From NCBI RefSeq assembly GCF_000332315.1, contig NZ_KB235937.1, positions 518,923-582,922 of the forward strand: DNA of 64,000 nt, given 5' to 3'. Of the stretch, positions 9,324 through 17,931 are shown piece by piece (positions within the stretch are counted from its first letter, which is position 1; every line of letters begins with the position of its first letter). The notes below the pieces were generated by a model. The model was not told the origin of the DNA. It did no database searches and worked only from the letters and a program-made list of their open reading frames with translations. The translations under genes were made by a program, and so were the position numbers. The DNA is from Prochlorothrix hollandica PCC 9006 = CALU 1027. GTDB taxonomy: Bacteria; Cyanobacteriota; Cyanobacteriia; Prochlorotrichales; Prochlorotrichaceae.

Positions 9324-9649
9324 AAGGCAGCAGAGTCAGTTAATGCAGGGGCATAGGGCGCAGCGCACCCCACTCTCCCGTTAATCTTGTCCTGCCTTAA
9401 GCGGAAACTCCAGAATAACAAGGCCCAGAATTCCAGTAACCCAAATCTTAGCAGAACCCTTAGGCAGAACCCCTAGATGGCTGCATCCCTGGGTGAGACG
9501 GGTCAAACCCAGGGGATCTCTGTAGTTTCTCGGAGACAACTGGGGATGGACTAGGGTCTAGACCCGGAAAATTCCCGTGTATTAACTCTGGTAAAGGTTA
9601 GGACAAATTGCAGACAATAGAAGTAAGGAAAGACAGAAGTTTTGAAAGA

Positions 9650-9752
9650 TACAGCAGTCCTAAATGGGTTGTGTGGTGTGCCCCCTCCGGGGGCACACCA
9701 CACCAAGGGTTTCAGCCATCGAGATGCCTACAACTGATTTAGGGTTGCTGTA
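9650..9752 (+). mobile_element. MITE family 1, copy 3
   Basis: Full 103-bp copy with perfect central hairpin CCCCCTCCGGGGG. Preceded by TTTTGAAAGAT, which recurs (TTCTGAAAGAT) between this and the next copy. Confidence 0.85.
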
Positions 9753-9763
9753 GTTCTGAAAGA

Positions 9764-9866
9764 TACAGCAGTCCTAAATGGGTCGTGGGGTGTGCGCCCG
9801 GAGGGCAGACACCGCCCCAAGGGTTTCAGCCATCAAGATCCTTGCAACGGATGTAGGATTGCTTTA
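9764..9866 (+). mobile_element. MITE family 1, copy 4
   Basis: Second member of a direct tandem pair, 11 bp after copy 3. More diverged: the hairpin is GTGCGCCCGGAGGGCAGAC and the right end reads ATGTAGGATTGCTTTA. Confidence 0.8.
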
Positions 9867-9944
9867 TCCAGAAAAATAGTCAGAAAAATATTCTCGAAAC
9901 TTCGTCCATCCTAAGGTTTATTGCGCCCTAAGGAAGGTGTATCC

Positions 9945-10727
9945 ATGACACCCACACTGACTCCCGCTACACCCACTAGTCTTGACCTCCTGCGCCAGTA
10001 TCACCACAGCCCCTCCATTGGTCTCCGCAACCAGATCGTGCAGTTAAATCAAGGTCTGGTGCAAAAAATTGCCCATCGAGTCAGTCATCAATGTTCCGAA
10101 CCCTTTGAAGACTTAGCTCAACTGGGTTACCTGGGCCTGATTCGGGCGATCGAACGGTTTGAACCCCATCACGGCTATGCCTTTAGTTCCTTCGCCGTTC
10201 CCTATATTCGGGGGGAAATGCTCCATTTTCTGCGCGATCGTAGCGCCACCCTCAAAATTCCCCGGCGCATCAAAGACCTCCAAAAATCAGCCCACCGCAC
10301 CCAAGAAACCCTCAGAATCAATCTCCAGCGCCGCCCCACTGCCCAAGAAATAGCGGCCCACCTCAATATTTCTCTCCAGGATTGGCAGGAGTTGCAACTG
10401 GCCGATCGCAACCGCTTCCCCCTCAGCCTGGACAGCACCTTCAGTCCCTATAGCGATGTCCCAGTGCCCCTGGGGGATACCTTGGTGGATGAGCATTACC
10501 AAAGTTGTCAGCGATCGGAAGAAGACCGCCAACAACTCCAAGCTGCCCTGGCTCAATTGGAGATCCGCGATCGCACCGTCCTGGAATGGGTCTTTATCCA
10601 AGGGCTATCCCGCAAGGAAGTGGCCCAACGCATTGGCGTTAGCCCCATCACCGTCAGCCGTTGGATCCAACAAAGTATGCAGCAGCTTATGACCATCCTC
10701 CAATCTCCCCTGCAACTGTCCGCCTAG
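9945..10727 (+). CDS. sigF: Group 3 sigma factor, SigF-like
   Basis: 260 residues of the SigB/F/G class. Region 2 is present (NQGLVQKIAHRV, FEDLAQLGYLGLIRAIERF, YAFSSFAVPYIRGEMLHFLRD), then region 3 (IPRRIKDLQKSA...RRPTAQEIAAHL) and a region 4 HTH (LSRKEVAQRIGVSPITVSRWIQQ). Directs RNA polymerase to an alternative promoter set; in cyanobacteria SigF relatives govern motility/pilus and surface functions. ATG chosen over an upstream TTG because AAGGAAGG lies 7 nt before it. No anti-sigma or anti-anti-sigma gene is adjacent. Confidence 0.9.
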   Translation: MTPTLTPATPTSLDLLRQYHHSPSIGLRNQIVQLNQGLVQKIAHRVSHQCSEPFEDLAQLGYLGLIRAIERFEPHHGYAFSSFAVPYIRGEMLHFLRDRSATLKIPRRIKDLQKSAHRTQETLRINLQRRPTAQEIAAHLNISLQDWQELQLADRNRFPLSLDSTFSPYSDVPVPLGDTLVDEHYQSCQRSEEDRQQLQAALAQLEIRDRTVLEWVFIQGLSRKEVAQRIGVSPITVSRWIQQSMQQLMTILQSPLQLSA

Positions 10728-11058
10728 CTACGTAACTATTCAGGGGGGGACGAAGTGAGTAGGGTTTTAGCCTGACGATCGCCGGTCAGGACTGTCTCAA
10801 AGGGGTTCAGTTTACTGGGGAACCCTCGACCTCGGGTAGGGGTCGTGCCCCCGTGCCGACCCTCTTCGCGACCCACAACCGGGGCAACCACGGGGGGATT
10901 GCCCCTACCAAAATCGGTGAACCCACCCCAGTGAAATGGACCCTCTCAAATCGCCTAAGGTCTGTTTTCTGAAGCATGAAACCCTCATTCTCCCGTGACC
11001 CCCTGAATAATTACCCTAGCTACCGGGTTCCCGCTTTAAGCAGGACAAGATTAACGGG

Positions 11059-11091
11059 ACAGTGGGGCACTCCACGCCCCACTGTCCCAGC
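11059..11091. repeat. Long palindrome GGGACAGTGGGGC...GCCCCACTGTCCC
   Basis: Near-perfect 13-bp stem with a short loop (ACTCCAC). It belongs to a dispersed block beginning GCTTTAAGCAGGACAAGATTA that also appears near 9350-9408 and 45353-45433. Confidence 0.75.
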
Positions 11092-11103
11092 TTAAGTTGA
11101 TAC

Positions 11104-11186
11104 CCTAGCTGCCTGCCTAGCTGCCTGCCTAGCTGCCTGCCTAGCTGCCTGCCTAGCTGCCCGCCTAGCTGCCCGCCTAGCTGCCC
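11104..11186. repeat. 12-nt tandem repeat
   Basis: About seven units of CTAGCTGCCTGC (later CTAGCTGCCCGC). Confidence 0.9.
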
Positions 11187-11343
11187 ATTTAACAAATCCC
11201 AGGAGAGAGCCAGAATCCGGCCAACTTCTCCCCCCAAGGGATTGCAGAAAAGTCCCGTTAATGGTGGAATGGAGATCCTGACTCACCACGGAGTAGCCCT
11301 AACCGTTTTCAACAACAGCTAAGGTCAACCCGTAGACCATCAG

Positions 11344-11695
11344 GGGGGCGTGGCGGAATGGTAGACGCTGCGGACTTAGATAAACTGGGCCTTGGTGGAG
11401 AAATCCGCGAAGTGTAAGCTCTCAAATTCAGGGAAACCTAAGGCCAAGGGCTAGGGCAATCCTGAGCCAAGCTGAGGGATCAACCACCCCTAGGGGCGTT
11501 GACCTTCGGAAGGTGCAGAGACTCGACGGGAGCTACCCTAACAGGCCGTCTGCCAAGGCAGGCGATCGCTGAGGGTAAAGGGAGAGTCCAATTCTCAAAA
11601 CCTCTGGCACCACGTCAGGGGCAACAGTGAAAGCTGTGGGAGAATGAAAATCCGTTGACCGTGAGGTCGTGAGGGTTCAAGTCCCTCCGCCCCCA
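11344..11695 (+). tRNA. trnL-UAA: tRNA-Leu(UAA) interrupted by a group I intron
   Basis: The 5' exon 11344-11377 carries acceptor GGGGGCG, the D-arm (TGGCGGAATGGTAGACGC) and anticodon stem up to U34. The 3' exon 11647-11695 gives AAAATCCG, the long variable arm, T-arm GGGTTCAAGTCCC and acceptor CGCCCCC plus discriminator A. CCA is not encoded. The break lies between the first and second anticodon bases, the ancestral cyanobacterial/plastid position. Confidence 0.95.
11378..11646 (+). ncRNA. Group I intron in tRNA-Leu(UAA)
   Basis: 269 nt, ending in G before the 3' exon. Conserved core elements are visible: AAATTCAGGGAAACCTAAGG (P), GGCAATCCTGAGCCAAGC (Q), GTGCAGAGACTCGACGGGAG (R) and AGGGTAAAGGGAGAGTCC (S). 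No homing endonuclease ORF. It should self-splice with a guanosine cofactor, as its family does. Confidence 0.93.
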
Positions 11696-11731
11696 TTACC
11701 ATTGATTCAGAAAGATTTTTCCAGCAGGGGG

Positions 11732-11761
11732 TTGCCAAATCCAAAAGACTATGGTTATACT
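11732..11761 (+). promoter_or_regulatory. Sigma-70-type promoter of the initiator tRNA
   Basis: TTGCCA, 18-bp spacer, TATACT, 25 bp before the tRNA 5' end. Good consensus match and position; not tested. Confidence 0.55.
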
Positions 11762-11786
11762 GTGTAAGCAGGCAAGAGAAAAGCGA

Positions 11787-11863
<77 letters not shown>

Positions 11864-11897
11864 CATCAGCCTGATTAGTCAAGCAAGATTAATAAAA

Positions 11898-11932
11898 CCA
11901 AAAAGGTTAGATCGAAAGGTCTAGCCTTTTTT
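11898..11932 (+). terminator. Rho-independent terminator after initiator tRNA
   Basis: AAAAAGGTTAGA, loop TCGAAAGG, TCTAGCCTTTTTT: a 12-bp stem whose 3' side ends in a T run. Confidence 0.75.
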
Positions 11933-12158
11933 GATCCCAAAGATTCCACCCGCCCACCAACCCACAAAACAAACTGCCAATTGCTGGAGGTCGCGCCCCC
12001 GTGTCGATCGTAGGCTACTCGACGCTGACCCCCGAACGTACCAGACTGCCAGAACATCGCCCCCCTGTGCCGACTGGCCCGGTTCGACTGCTCCCCACAA
12101 CAAACCCCCTCCAGGGAGGGGGTTGAGGTAGAGTCGGGGTTACAGGGGTTACAAGAGA

Positions 12159-12575
12159 TTAGTCCAAATAGCCCATCAACACCAAAGGAATATCGTCGAT
12201 CTGGTTAGAAGCCACGGGACGAACCCCAAAGGCGGTCTCGGTGCGATCGATGTGCAGGTCACTGACCATCACCGGACGAGGACCACATATATTTTCAATG
12301 CGGGCAATTTTGAAGGTGTCTAAGGTAATGGGGCGTTGCTCTGGGGAGCGATAGGTGCTAACCACATGGAGGGCGCTCACTTCCACGGGGCGCAGAGCGA
12401 GACCACCGCCAAACGTGGACGCAACCTTCAAGTCACTAGGACCAATGGGACGATGTTCTGGCAGGGCAGACTGATAGACTGCAAGACCCGCAGCAGGCTT
12501 GGGGGGTTCCGGGCTGGCTTTGGCAGGAGCCTTGACAGTCGAATCCTTCGGTTTTTCAGGGGTGCTTATACTCAT
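12159..12575 (-). CDS. Hypothetical protein with RP(I/V)xxSxLxV repeats
   Basis: 138 residues. The first ~35 are Lys/Pro/Ala-rich and probably disordered. The rest is about five units of ~20 residues with consensus RP(I/V)xxSxLxVxxTxxxxG: RPIGPSDLKVASTFGGG, RPVEVSALHVVSTYRSP, RPITLDTFKIARIENIC, RPVMVSDLHIDRTETAFG, RPVASNQID. The period suggests a short-strand beta-solenoid or stacked hairpins. No signal peptide. The start is firm: GGAGG lies 9 nt before ATG. I do not recognise the function. Monocistronic, in the opposite direction to the tRNAs. Confidence 0.75.
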   Translation of the reverse strand: MSISTPEKPKDSTVKAPAKASPEPPKPAAGLAVYQSALPEHRPIGPSDLKVASTFGGGLALRPVEVSALHVVSTYRSPEQRPITLDTFKIARIENICGPRPVMVSDLHIDRTETAFGVRPVASNQIDDIPLVLMGYLD

Positions 12576-12796
12576 GGGTGGTTCCTCCGTCCCAGACGTT
12601 CCAGATATAGGTTGAGAGCATTTCTCGCAGGGCGATTTCCCGTCTATCCCACACTGGCGAACCTATCCCCAACGCACCCGAAGTGCTGCCAAGGCTGCCA
12701 CCAATCTGCCGACCGAAGCCTTGGGGCTAGGGGCGAGGTTCAGGAAGACCCTTTAAGAAAATACTTCTACTTTTTAGAAATCCTTAACATTAAATC

Positions 12797-13163
12797 TAAC
12801 ATTACCAAAAATCTGGGTCTAAAGCCCCGTCCTTCTAGGACGGCTTTTCTTCCTGCATCCGTTTATGCTACAGCAACCCTAAATCAGTTGTAGGCATCTC
12901 GATGGCTGAAACCCTTGGTGTGGTGTGCCCCCTCCGGGGGCACACCACACGACCCATTTAGGACTGCTGTATTATGATTAAGATAAAAGAACGATAAAAG
13001 TCTGGGTTGGGGCTAACCCAAGACTCTAAATGGACAAAGAACGGGCGTAAGACCAGGATTTCTGGCAATCCGACTGCTTTGTCTAGCCAGCCGTACAGCA
13101 AAGAGCCTAGACTATTCGTCTAGTCGGAGAATTCCCGCACCTTTAGGTCGGGGAGCATGTCAA
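12797..13163 (+). mobile_element. Decayed miniature TnpB-element derivative (both ends, no transposase)
   Basis: The left part 12797-12855 is the inverted copy of the TnpB-element end at 1029-1085 (TCTGGGTCTAAAGCCCCGTCC, CTAGGACGGC). The right part, about 13080-13163, ends with TCTAGTCGGAGAATTCCCGCACCTTTAGGTCGGGGAG, a hairpin typical of the 3'/omega-RNA end of cyanobacterial TnpB elements (recognised from memory). Between them tnpB is missing and a family 1 MITE (12869-12971) has inserted. No coding function. Confidence 0.55.
12869..12971 (-). mobile_element. MITE family 1, copy 5
   Basis: Full 103-bp copy in reverse orientation (TACAGCAACCCTAAATC to ATTTAGGACTGCTGTA) with perfect central hairpin, nested in the TnpB-derived remnant. 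Confidence 0.85.
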
Positions 13164-13360
13164 AAAACTTTGTGTTTTGCAACACTAATCGATCGTGGCG
13201 CGATCGCAGTCGATCGCAGATGGCTCACCCCACGATCGCCCCACGATCGCCGTGATCCCGGGGCAGACACTCCTACCAGGCAGATATCAAGGCAGATGCG
13301 CCTGCAAGACAAATTCTCCCCGGATCCCAGCGATACCCTAGTTAAACTCCTGACTAACTG

Positions 13361-13408
13361 CCCGCTGAACTTCCCGCTGAATTTCCCGCTAAATTTCCCG
13401 CTAAACTT
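13361..13408. repeat. 12-nt tandem repeat
   Basis: Four units of CCCGCTGAACTT / CCCGCTGAATTT / CCCGCTAAATTT / CCCGCTAAACTT. It creates a spurious KFSGKFSG reading frame. The surrounding 13164-13715 region shows no supportable gene. Confidence 0.85.
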
Positions 13409-13486
13409 TAACCGCAGAACGCTACTCAGCCGCAGACTCGATCGATCCTGATTGACTGACAAAACTTCTGAAAAGCCCATGTTCTC

Positions 13487-13570
13487 GTAGGTTGGGTAGA
13501 GCCTTGCGAAACCCAACACAACCATTGTGGCTGTTGGGTTTCGTACCTCAACCCAACCTACAGCGACCAT
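13487..13570. repeat. GTAGGTTGGGT...ACCCAACCTAC inverted repeat, copy 1
   Basis: Dispersed cyanobacterial repeat: outer arms GTAGGTTGGGTAGAG / CTCAACCCAACCTAC, inner arms GCGAAACCCAAC / GTTGGGTTTCGT. The inner 70 bp and the trailing CAGCGACCAT are identical to the copy at 48002. Confidence 0.85.
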
Positions 13571-13715
13571 CTTATGTCAGTCAACCAGAGATCGATCTGC
13601 TCTCCTGAGTTTAGGGTGGGGGCGATCAGCGCCCCCACCCTAAAGCTACCGTTTCAGATCTTTGGTTTGTATCCGAATATACTATTTGCACTCAACTCTA
13701 ACGAGAGCCGATCGA

Positions 13716-14345
13716 TCACGGTTGGGGAAGTCGGGGCGATCGCACCCGGCACGGGGTACCAAAACAGACCTGTCCTGGGGGTAAGTCCTGGAGTACCGTG
13801 CTATTGACCCCCACCACCGTATTGGCACCAATGCGCACCCCTGGACCGACAAAGCAGCGACTGGCCACCCAGGCTCCATTGCCAATGGCGATCGCCCCCG
13901 TCACCAGCCCAAAGCGGGGATCCTGGATATCATGGCTAGCGGTGCAGAGGTAGGTCTGCTGGGAAATAACACTGTGCTGACCAATCCAAATAGCATCAAT
14001 GCTATAAAACACCACATCATCCCCCACCCAAGCATGATCGTCGATGGTCACCTTCCAGGGATAGGTAAAGCGGGCCGTGGGGCGAATGTGAACCCCTTGG
14101 CCAATGGTGGACCCAAAGAGGCGCAACAGGGCGCAGCGGAAGCCATGGGCGGAATGGTGGCTGAGGGGAAAGGCGATGGCTTGCACGAACCACCAGCCCA
14201 AGACCGTTAGCCGCGATCGGCCCCGTGGGCAAGTACCGGGATCATAGCGGCGCAAATCGACCCAGGCAGGCTGATTGAGGTGGGGATCATGGCGAGGATT
14301 CCGGTGAGGCTCAAAAAAGGGCGGGGGGGATGACTCAGAATTCAT
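13716..14345 (-). CDS. WcaF-like hexapeptide-repeat acetyltransferase
   Basis: 209 residues. The C-terminal two thirds is a left-handed beta-helix of hexapeptide repeats (IGQGVHIRPTARFTYPWKVTIDDHAWVGDDVVFYS..., GNGAWVASRCFVGPGVRIGANTVVGVNSTVLQDLPPG) ending GTPCRVRSPR, as in WcaF/NodL-type enzymes that O-acetylate surface polysaccharide sugars with acetyl-CoA. A lone hydrophobic helix (LTVLGWWFVQAIAFPLS) precedes the helix fold. Start chosen at the ATG of MNSESSPPPF because upstream codons read through repeats. Part of no obvious gene cluster. Confidence 0.8.
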   Translation of the reverse strand: MNSESSPPPFFEPHRNPRHDPHLNQPAWVDLRRYDPGTCPRGRSRLTVLGWWFVQAIAFPLSHHSAHGFRCALLRLFGSTIGQGVHIRPTARFTYPWKVTIDDHAWVGDDVVFYSIDAIWIGQHSVISQQTYLCTASHDIQDPRFGLVTGAIAIGNGAWVASRCFVGPGVRIGANTVVGVNSTVLQDLPPGQVCFGTPCRVRSPRLPQP

Positions 14346-14399
14346 GGGCAACAGCATGGGTTTCAACAGTTCCCCTAGTCTAGACAACTCCCGTATACA

Positions 14400-14756
14400 C
14401 CCATCTCGATACCAAGGGCATTGGCGGCGATCGCACGGTCCAACCCACCCCCTAACCCCGACCCGGAGGGGAAAACCCACCCCTAGCCCCGACCCGGTGG
14501 GGAACCGGATCGCAGGGTCTGCCTTATGGGTACACGGTAGACCCTGCTTGACTGACAGATTTCCTGAAACCGTTGGCATTTCGTTACGAGTTTGCGTCGC
14601 TTCAGGGACTTGTGTCAGTCAGTCAGAACAAGGGGCTTAAGCCCCTTGTCTAGCTAAGCCCCTTGTCTAGCTAAGCCCCTTGTCTAGTCAGGGACTTGTC
14701 TAGTCAGGGACTTGTGTCAGTCAGTCAGCGGTAGACCAGCGACAGCGGTTCATCAA
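14400..14756. repeat. Composite repeat spacer
   Basis: About 14440-14545 matches 26935-27115 (ACCCGGAGGGGAA..., GGGTACACGGTAGACCCTG). At 14550-14715 is the block TTGACTGACAGATTTCCTGAAACC ... GAGTTTGCGTCGCTTCAGGGAC, then repeated AAGCCCCTTGTCTAGCT units. The same block occurs twice at 38385-38645 in the other orientation. No gene seen. Confidence 0.7.
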
Positions 14757-14879
14757 AAAGGGTTAATCACAAACGGTTAATCACAAAAAAAGGAAAAGAC
14801 TGACTGCCTTTCCCTTCGGGATGGTTGGTTATAATCCCACAATTTTGACAAGCGGTTATGACAAGCGGTTGATGAGTCC

Positions 14880-15197
14880 CTAGGGTGCCTCAACGGCTTG
14901 ATACCAGCAAATACCAACCCCTTTTTTATAGACCCCAATTTTCTTGGGCCAGTTCTTATCCTCTTCCCCATACTGGAAGTTAATCACGGCGTAGTGATCA
15001 TTGGCGAAGGGGGTACCAGAATTGGTCACCGGGGCAGAGGTGGACCCAGGGGTCGCTGCGGCAGGGACTGCGACAGGAGACGCGATCGCCACAGTCGCCG
15101 CTGGGGGCTGAACCTCAGGGGGAAGGGGAGCGATAATAGGGTCCGGATTTGCATCCGCGTTAAATAACTTTTTCAGGTTGTCCATTAAACCGGCCAT
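14880..15197 (-). CDS. Conserved-looking hypothetical small protein
   Basis: 105 residues: a short amphipathic N-terminus (MAGLMDNLKKLFNADANPD), an Ala/Pro/Val-rich linker (about 20-60), then a compact aromatic C-terminal domain (DHYAVINFQYGEEDKNWPKKIGVYKKGVGICWYQAVEA). GGAGG sits 9 nt before the ATG. No signal peptide. I do not recognise a family; the tethered-domain layout suggests an adaptor or a domain tail seen fused in other proteins. Standing alone in long spacers. Confidence 0.65.
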   Translation of the reverse strand: MAGLMDNLKKLFNADANPDPIIAPLPPEVQPPAATVAIASPVAVPAAATPGSTSAPVTNSGTPFANDHYAVINFQYGEEDKNWPKKIGVYKKGVGICWYQAVEAP

Positions 15198-15818
15198 CCC
15201 TTATAACCTCCAAAACAGCGTTTTTCTAAACAAGTTGAGTGGAGCAAACTCTTCCTGATAAACCCTTATTTCTGCATAGCGTGATCAAGCTATAGAACAG
15301 AGTGATCAAGCATAGGGCACCTCGAAAAATCCAAATTCTCGCCCCTGTAGCAACGCAAGAATAGGGGGTGTGGCGGGCGGCTTCGCCGCCCAACCCAATT
15401 AATCGAGGTGCCCCATAGAACAACCAAGAATAGAGTAATCAAGGCAAGGTTCTCCCCACGAATCCCTAAACTGTGCCGCCATTAACATAGTCCCAACCTA
15501 GGCTGCACCCCCCACTCGGGACGTAGCGGCCTAGGTTGGGGAACAGTCCCCTAGACTCAGTCGAGCAGGGCAGCGTTTATACCCTGGATCCAAGGACTAC
15601 CCTTGAATTGTTGGACTGAGCTAACTGATCTAAGGGATGGTGTAGCCATCGATCGCCTAGGGATTCGCACAGCCGATCTTAACATTGGAGCGGTGTCCCA
15701 CTGACCCCAAACGGTTCCAAACCGTCCTTAGCATCCTGGCGGAGACCCCAGGCAACCCCCTGAGACCAACCCGGACTAAAACCAACCCAGACTAAAACTA
15801 ACCCAGACCAAAAAAACC
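15198..15818. other. Gene-free spacer before msrA
   Basis: Includes the family 2 element at 15315 and an inverted repeat CCCAACCTAGGC (15494) / GCCTAGGTTGGG (15528) that could form a hairpin. The remainder (15540-15780) has no recognised feature. Confidence 0.6.
15315..15414 (+). mobile_element. Repeat family 2, copy B
   Basis: GGGCACCTCGAAAAATCC to TTAATCGAGGTGCCCC. Immediate flanks are ATA on both sides, consistent with a 3-bp target duplication. The interior has GGGCGGCTTCGCCGCCC, a perfect hairpin. Confidence 0.8.
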
Positions 15819-16550
15819 ATGATCCATCGATTTTTTGCCGTAGCCCCCTGGACATCCCCTCCTCCTGGGCAATCTGTCCCCCAAAACAGCACCCGGATCA
15901 GCACCCGGATCAGCACCCGACTTTCCCCCCTCCGTCTGATGCTGGCGATCGTGCTGGGGATGATCCTGGCGGGTTTTCCCGGTGCTGCCCCCCTCAGGGC
16001 TGAACCCACCAACACCCCAGCCACCGCGATCGCCACCTTTGCGGGGGGCTGCTTTTGGTGCATGGAACCCCCCTTTGACGCTTTGCCAGGGGTCTTGGCC
16101 ACCACCTCCGGGTATACGGGGGGCACCGTGGTCAATCCCACCTATAAACAGGTGTCTGGGGGCGGCACCGGCCATCTGGAGGCGGTGCAGGTGACCTATG
16201 ACCCGCGCCAAGTCAGCTATGGGGATCTGTTGGCGGCCTACTGGCGGAATGTGGATCCCCTGGATGGGGGCGGGCAGTTCTGCGATCGCGGCGACCAATA
16301 TCGCACCGCCATTTTCTACCATTCCCCCGCCCAAGAGGACGCTGCCCAGCAGTCCCAACAGGCGATCGCCCAAACCTTGGGGGTGGACACCTTGGCGACC
16401 CGTCTGGTGGCGGCCACCCCTTTCTATGAGGCGGAAGACTACCACCAGGACTATTACCAAAAACAACCTCTGCTCTATCACTTCTATCGGTACCGCTGTG
16501 GCCGCGATCGTCGCTTAGAGCAACTGTGGGGCCAAGCTCTCGATCATTAA
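15819..16550 (+). CDS. msrA: Peptide methionine sulfoxide reductase A, exported or membrane-anchored
   Basis: 243 residues. Reduces methionine-S-sulfoxide. The catalytic motif is GGCFWCMEPPF (nucleophilic Cys78), followed by the family signatures GYTGGTVVNPTYKQVSGGGTGHLEAV, FCDRGDQYRTAIFYH and a C-terminal Cys (YRYRCGRDRR) that can recycle the enzyme. The first ~62 residues are extra: a basic region and hydrophobic LRLMLAIVLGMILAGFPGAAPLRA, an export signal, so it acts in the periplasm or thylakoid lumen. The N-terminal coding sequence includes a 12-nt repeat (ATCAGCACCCGG). A start at Met41 is possible. Confidence 0.92.
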   Translation: MIHRFFAVAPWTSPPPGQSVPQNSTRISTRISTRLSPLRLMLAIVLGMILAGFPGAAPLRAEPTNTPATAIATFAGGCFWCMEPPFDALPGVLATTSGYTGGTVVNPTYKQVSGGGTGHLEAVQVTYDPRQVSYGDLLAAYWRNVDPLDGGGQFCDRGDQYRTAIFYHSPAQEDAAQQSQQAIAQTLGVDTLATRLVAATPFYEAEDYHQDYYQKQPLLYHFYRYRCGRDRRLEQLWGQALDH

Positions 16551-16776
16551 ACACCGATATCCCCAGAACACCGATATCCCCAGAACACCGCTATCTCCCC
16601 CACCTGTTTAGCCTGTAGGGTTATGACCACGGTGCCGAGCCTTGCTTTGGGCCACAGGGCATTCCTAGAACAAAGTTTCTGGGCATTGGGCGGTAAGTAT
16701 ATACTCACAGACTCTATACTTTTGTAAAGTATATTTTTGCAAAGGTTTAGACCGCTTACGGTCAGGAGGGAATGGC

Positions 16777-17838
16777 ATGGGACAACGAGCCAGGTTGTGG
16801 TTGGCTGGCCTAGTGGTGGCTCTAATACTAGGAAGCTGGGGGGTGGCTGGGGGCTGGAATGCCCCTGAGGGGACCTCGATCGCGACCCAGAACCCTACCC
16901 CGGATCCCCCCACCGTAGCCAGCGGCACTAAGCCCACCGGCAATCCCACAGCCAACACTCCCCTGCCCGTACCGACCCAGCCCACCCTGGACGATCAGGG
17001 GGGATCAGGACGCTACCGCCTCAGCCTGGACACGGTGACCGTGGAAGTCGATGCCCAGCAGGGGGGCCGGATTATCGCCTTTGCCCTGGACGGGGAGAAC
17101 CTATTGCGGGATAACAGTGTTGATCCCCAAAACTATGGATCCACCTTTTGGGTCAGTCCCCAAGCAATCTGGGATTGGCCCCCCGTTCCGGAGATCGATC
17201 GCGCCCCCTATCAAGTCTTGCAATCGGATCGAAGCCTGCGCCTCGTCAGCCAACCCAGCCCCAGCCTGGGCATTCAGGTCAGCAAATCCTTAGCCCTAGG
17301 CCGTTTCCGCGCCGATGGCTCCCCCACCCTGCGCCTCACCTACCGCATCACCAACACCCACACCCATCCCCTGCGCTATGCCCCGTGGGAAGTCTCACGG
17401 GTCTCCCCCACCGGGGTCACCTTTTACCCCACCGGATCCGCCCTCTATGGCTCCGGCTCCTTTGGCACTCCCCTGACGGAAACCAGTGCTGGGGTAACCT
17501 GGTGGAACCACGATAGCGCCCCCCTTTCCCAGGATCAAAAGCTGTTTGCCGAAGGCTTTGGCGGCTGGTTAGCCCACCTGGATGGGGATAAACTGTTTCT
17601 GAAAACCTTTCCCGACATCACCGCCGCCGACCAAGCCCCCCGGGAAAGCGAAATTGAAGTCTATGCCAATGGGAACCACACCTATGTGGAAATGGAAGCC
17701 CAGGGAGCCTATACCCGTTTGGCACCGGGGGAATCCCTAGAATGGACCGTGGGCTGGTCCGTGCATCGCGTTCCCGCCACCATCCCCCCCGTGGCCGGTA
17801 GCGGGGCATTGGTGGACTGGGTAACCGGGTTGTTATAA
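16777..17838 (+). CDS. Exported DUF4380-like protein
   Basis: 353 residues. AGGAGG precedes the ATG. An N-terminal signal or anchor (RLWLAGLVVALILGSWGVAGG) and a Pro/Thr-rich linker lead to a beta-rich domain from about residue 80 with GGRIIAFALDGENLL, WVSPQAIWDWPPVP, LRLTYRITNTHTHPLRYAPWEVSRV and GESLEWTVGWSVHRVP, a pattern typical of the mutarotase-like fold of DUF4380. A role in binding or modifying a sugar is plausible but not shown. Followed 93 bp later by smpB on the same strand. Confidence 0.72.
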   Translation: MGQRARLWLAGLVVALILGSWGVAGGWNAPEGTSIATQNPTPDPPTVASGTKPTGNPTANTPLPVPTQPTLDDQGGSGRYRLSLDTVTVEVDAQQGGRIIAFALDGENLLRDNSVDPQNYGSTFWVSPQAIWDWPPVPEIDRAPYQVLQSDRSLRLVSQPSPSLGIQVSKSLALGRFRADGSPTLRLTYRITNTHTHPLRYAPWEVSRVSPTGVTFYPTGSALYGSGSFGTPLTETSAGVTWWNHDSAPLSQDQKLFAEGFGGWLAHLDGDKLFLKTFPDITAADQAPRESEIEVYANGNHTYVEMEAQGAYTRLAPGESLEWTVGWSVHRVPATIPPVAGSGALVDWVTGLL

Positions 17839-17931
17839 TGAAACCCCCCATGGGGCAGTCTGAACCCCCCAGTCTCGCCAAACTTGGGGATTAGGTCGAT
17901 GTGATGGGGCGATCGCCCCCGGAGAACTACC

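Larger units (their letters stand above)
8978..9944. other. Gene-free spacer with three MITE copies
   Basis: About 970 bp between divergently oriented genes. It holds MITE family 1 copies at 9226, 9650 and 9764, and at about 9350-9408 a block (ACTCTCCCGTTAATCTTGTCCTGCCTTAAGCGGAAAC) related to 11026-11093 and 45353-45433. No supportable gene. Confidence 0.7.
10728..11343. other. Gene-free spacer upstream of tRNA-Leu
   Basis: Contains a G/C-rich direct-repeat stretch near 10815-10930, a strong hairpin at 11059-11091 and a 12-nt array at 11104-11186. Reading frames here arise from the repeats. Confidence 0.65.

Noticed and set aside
11016-11289. Frames rich in QLGRQLGR or AARQAARQ
   Set aside because: Translations of the 12-nt array at 11104-11186 in two frames.
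13160-13570. 136-aa frame with KFSGKFSG repeats
   Set aside because: Made from a 12-nt tandem array and an inverted-repeat element; no ribosome-binding site or domain.
15483-15560. Possible structured RNA (CCCAACCTAGGC inverted repeat)
   Set aside because: Only a hairpin is visible; it does not match known 6S, SRP, RNase P or tmRNA cores that I could recognise.
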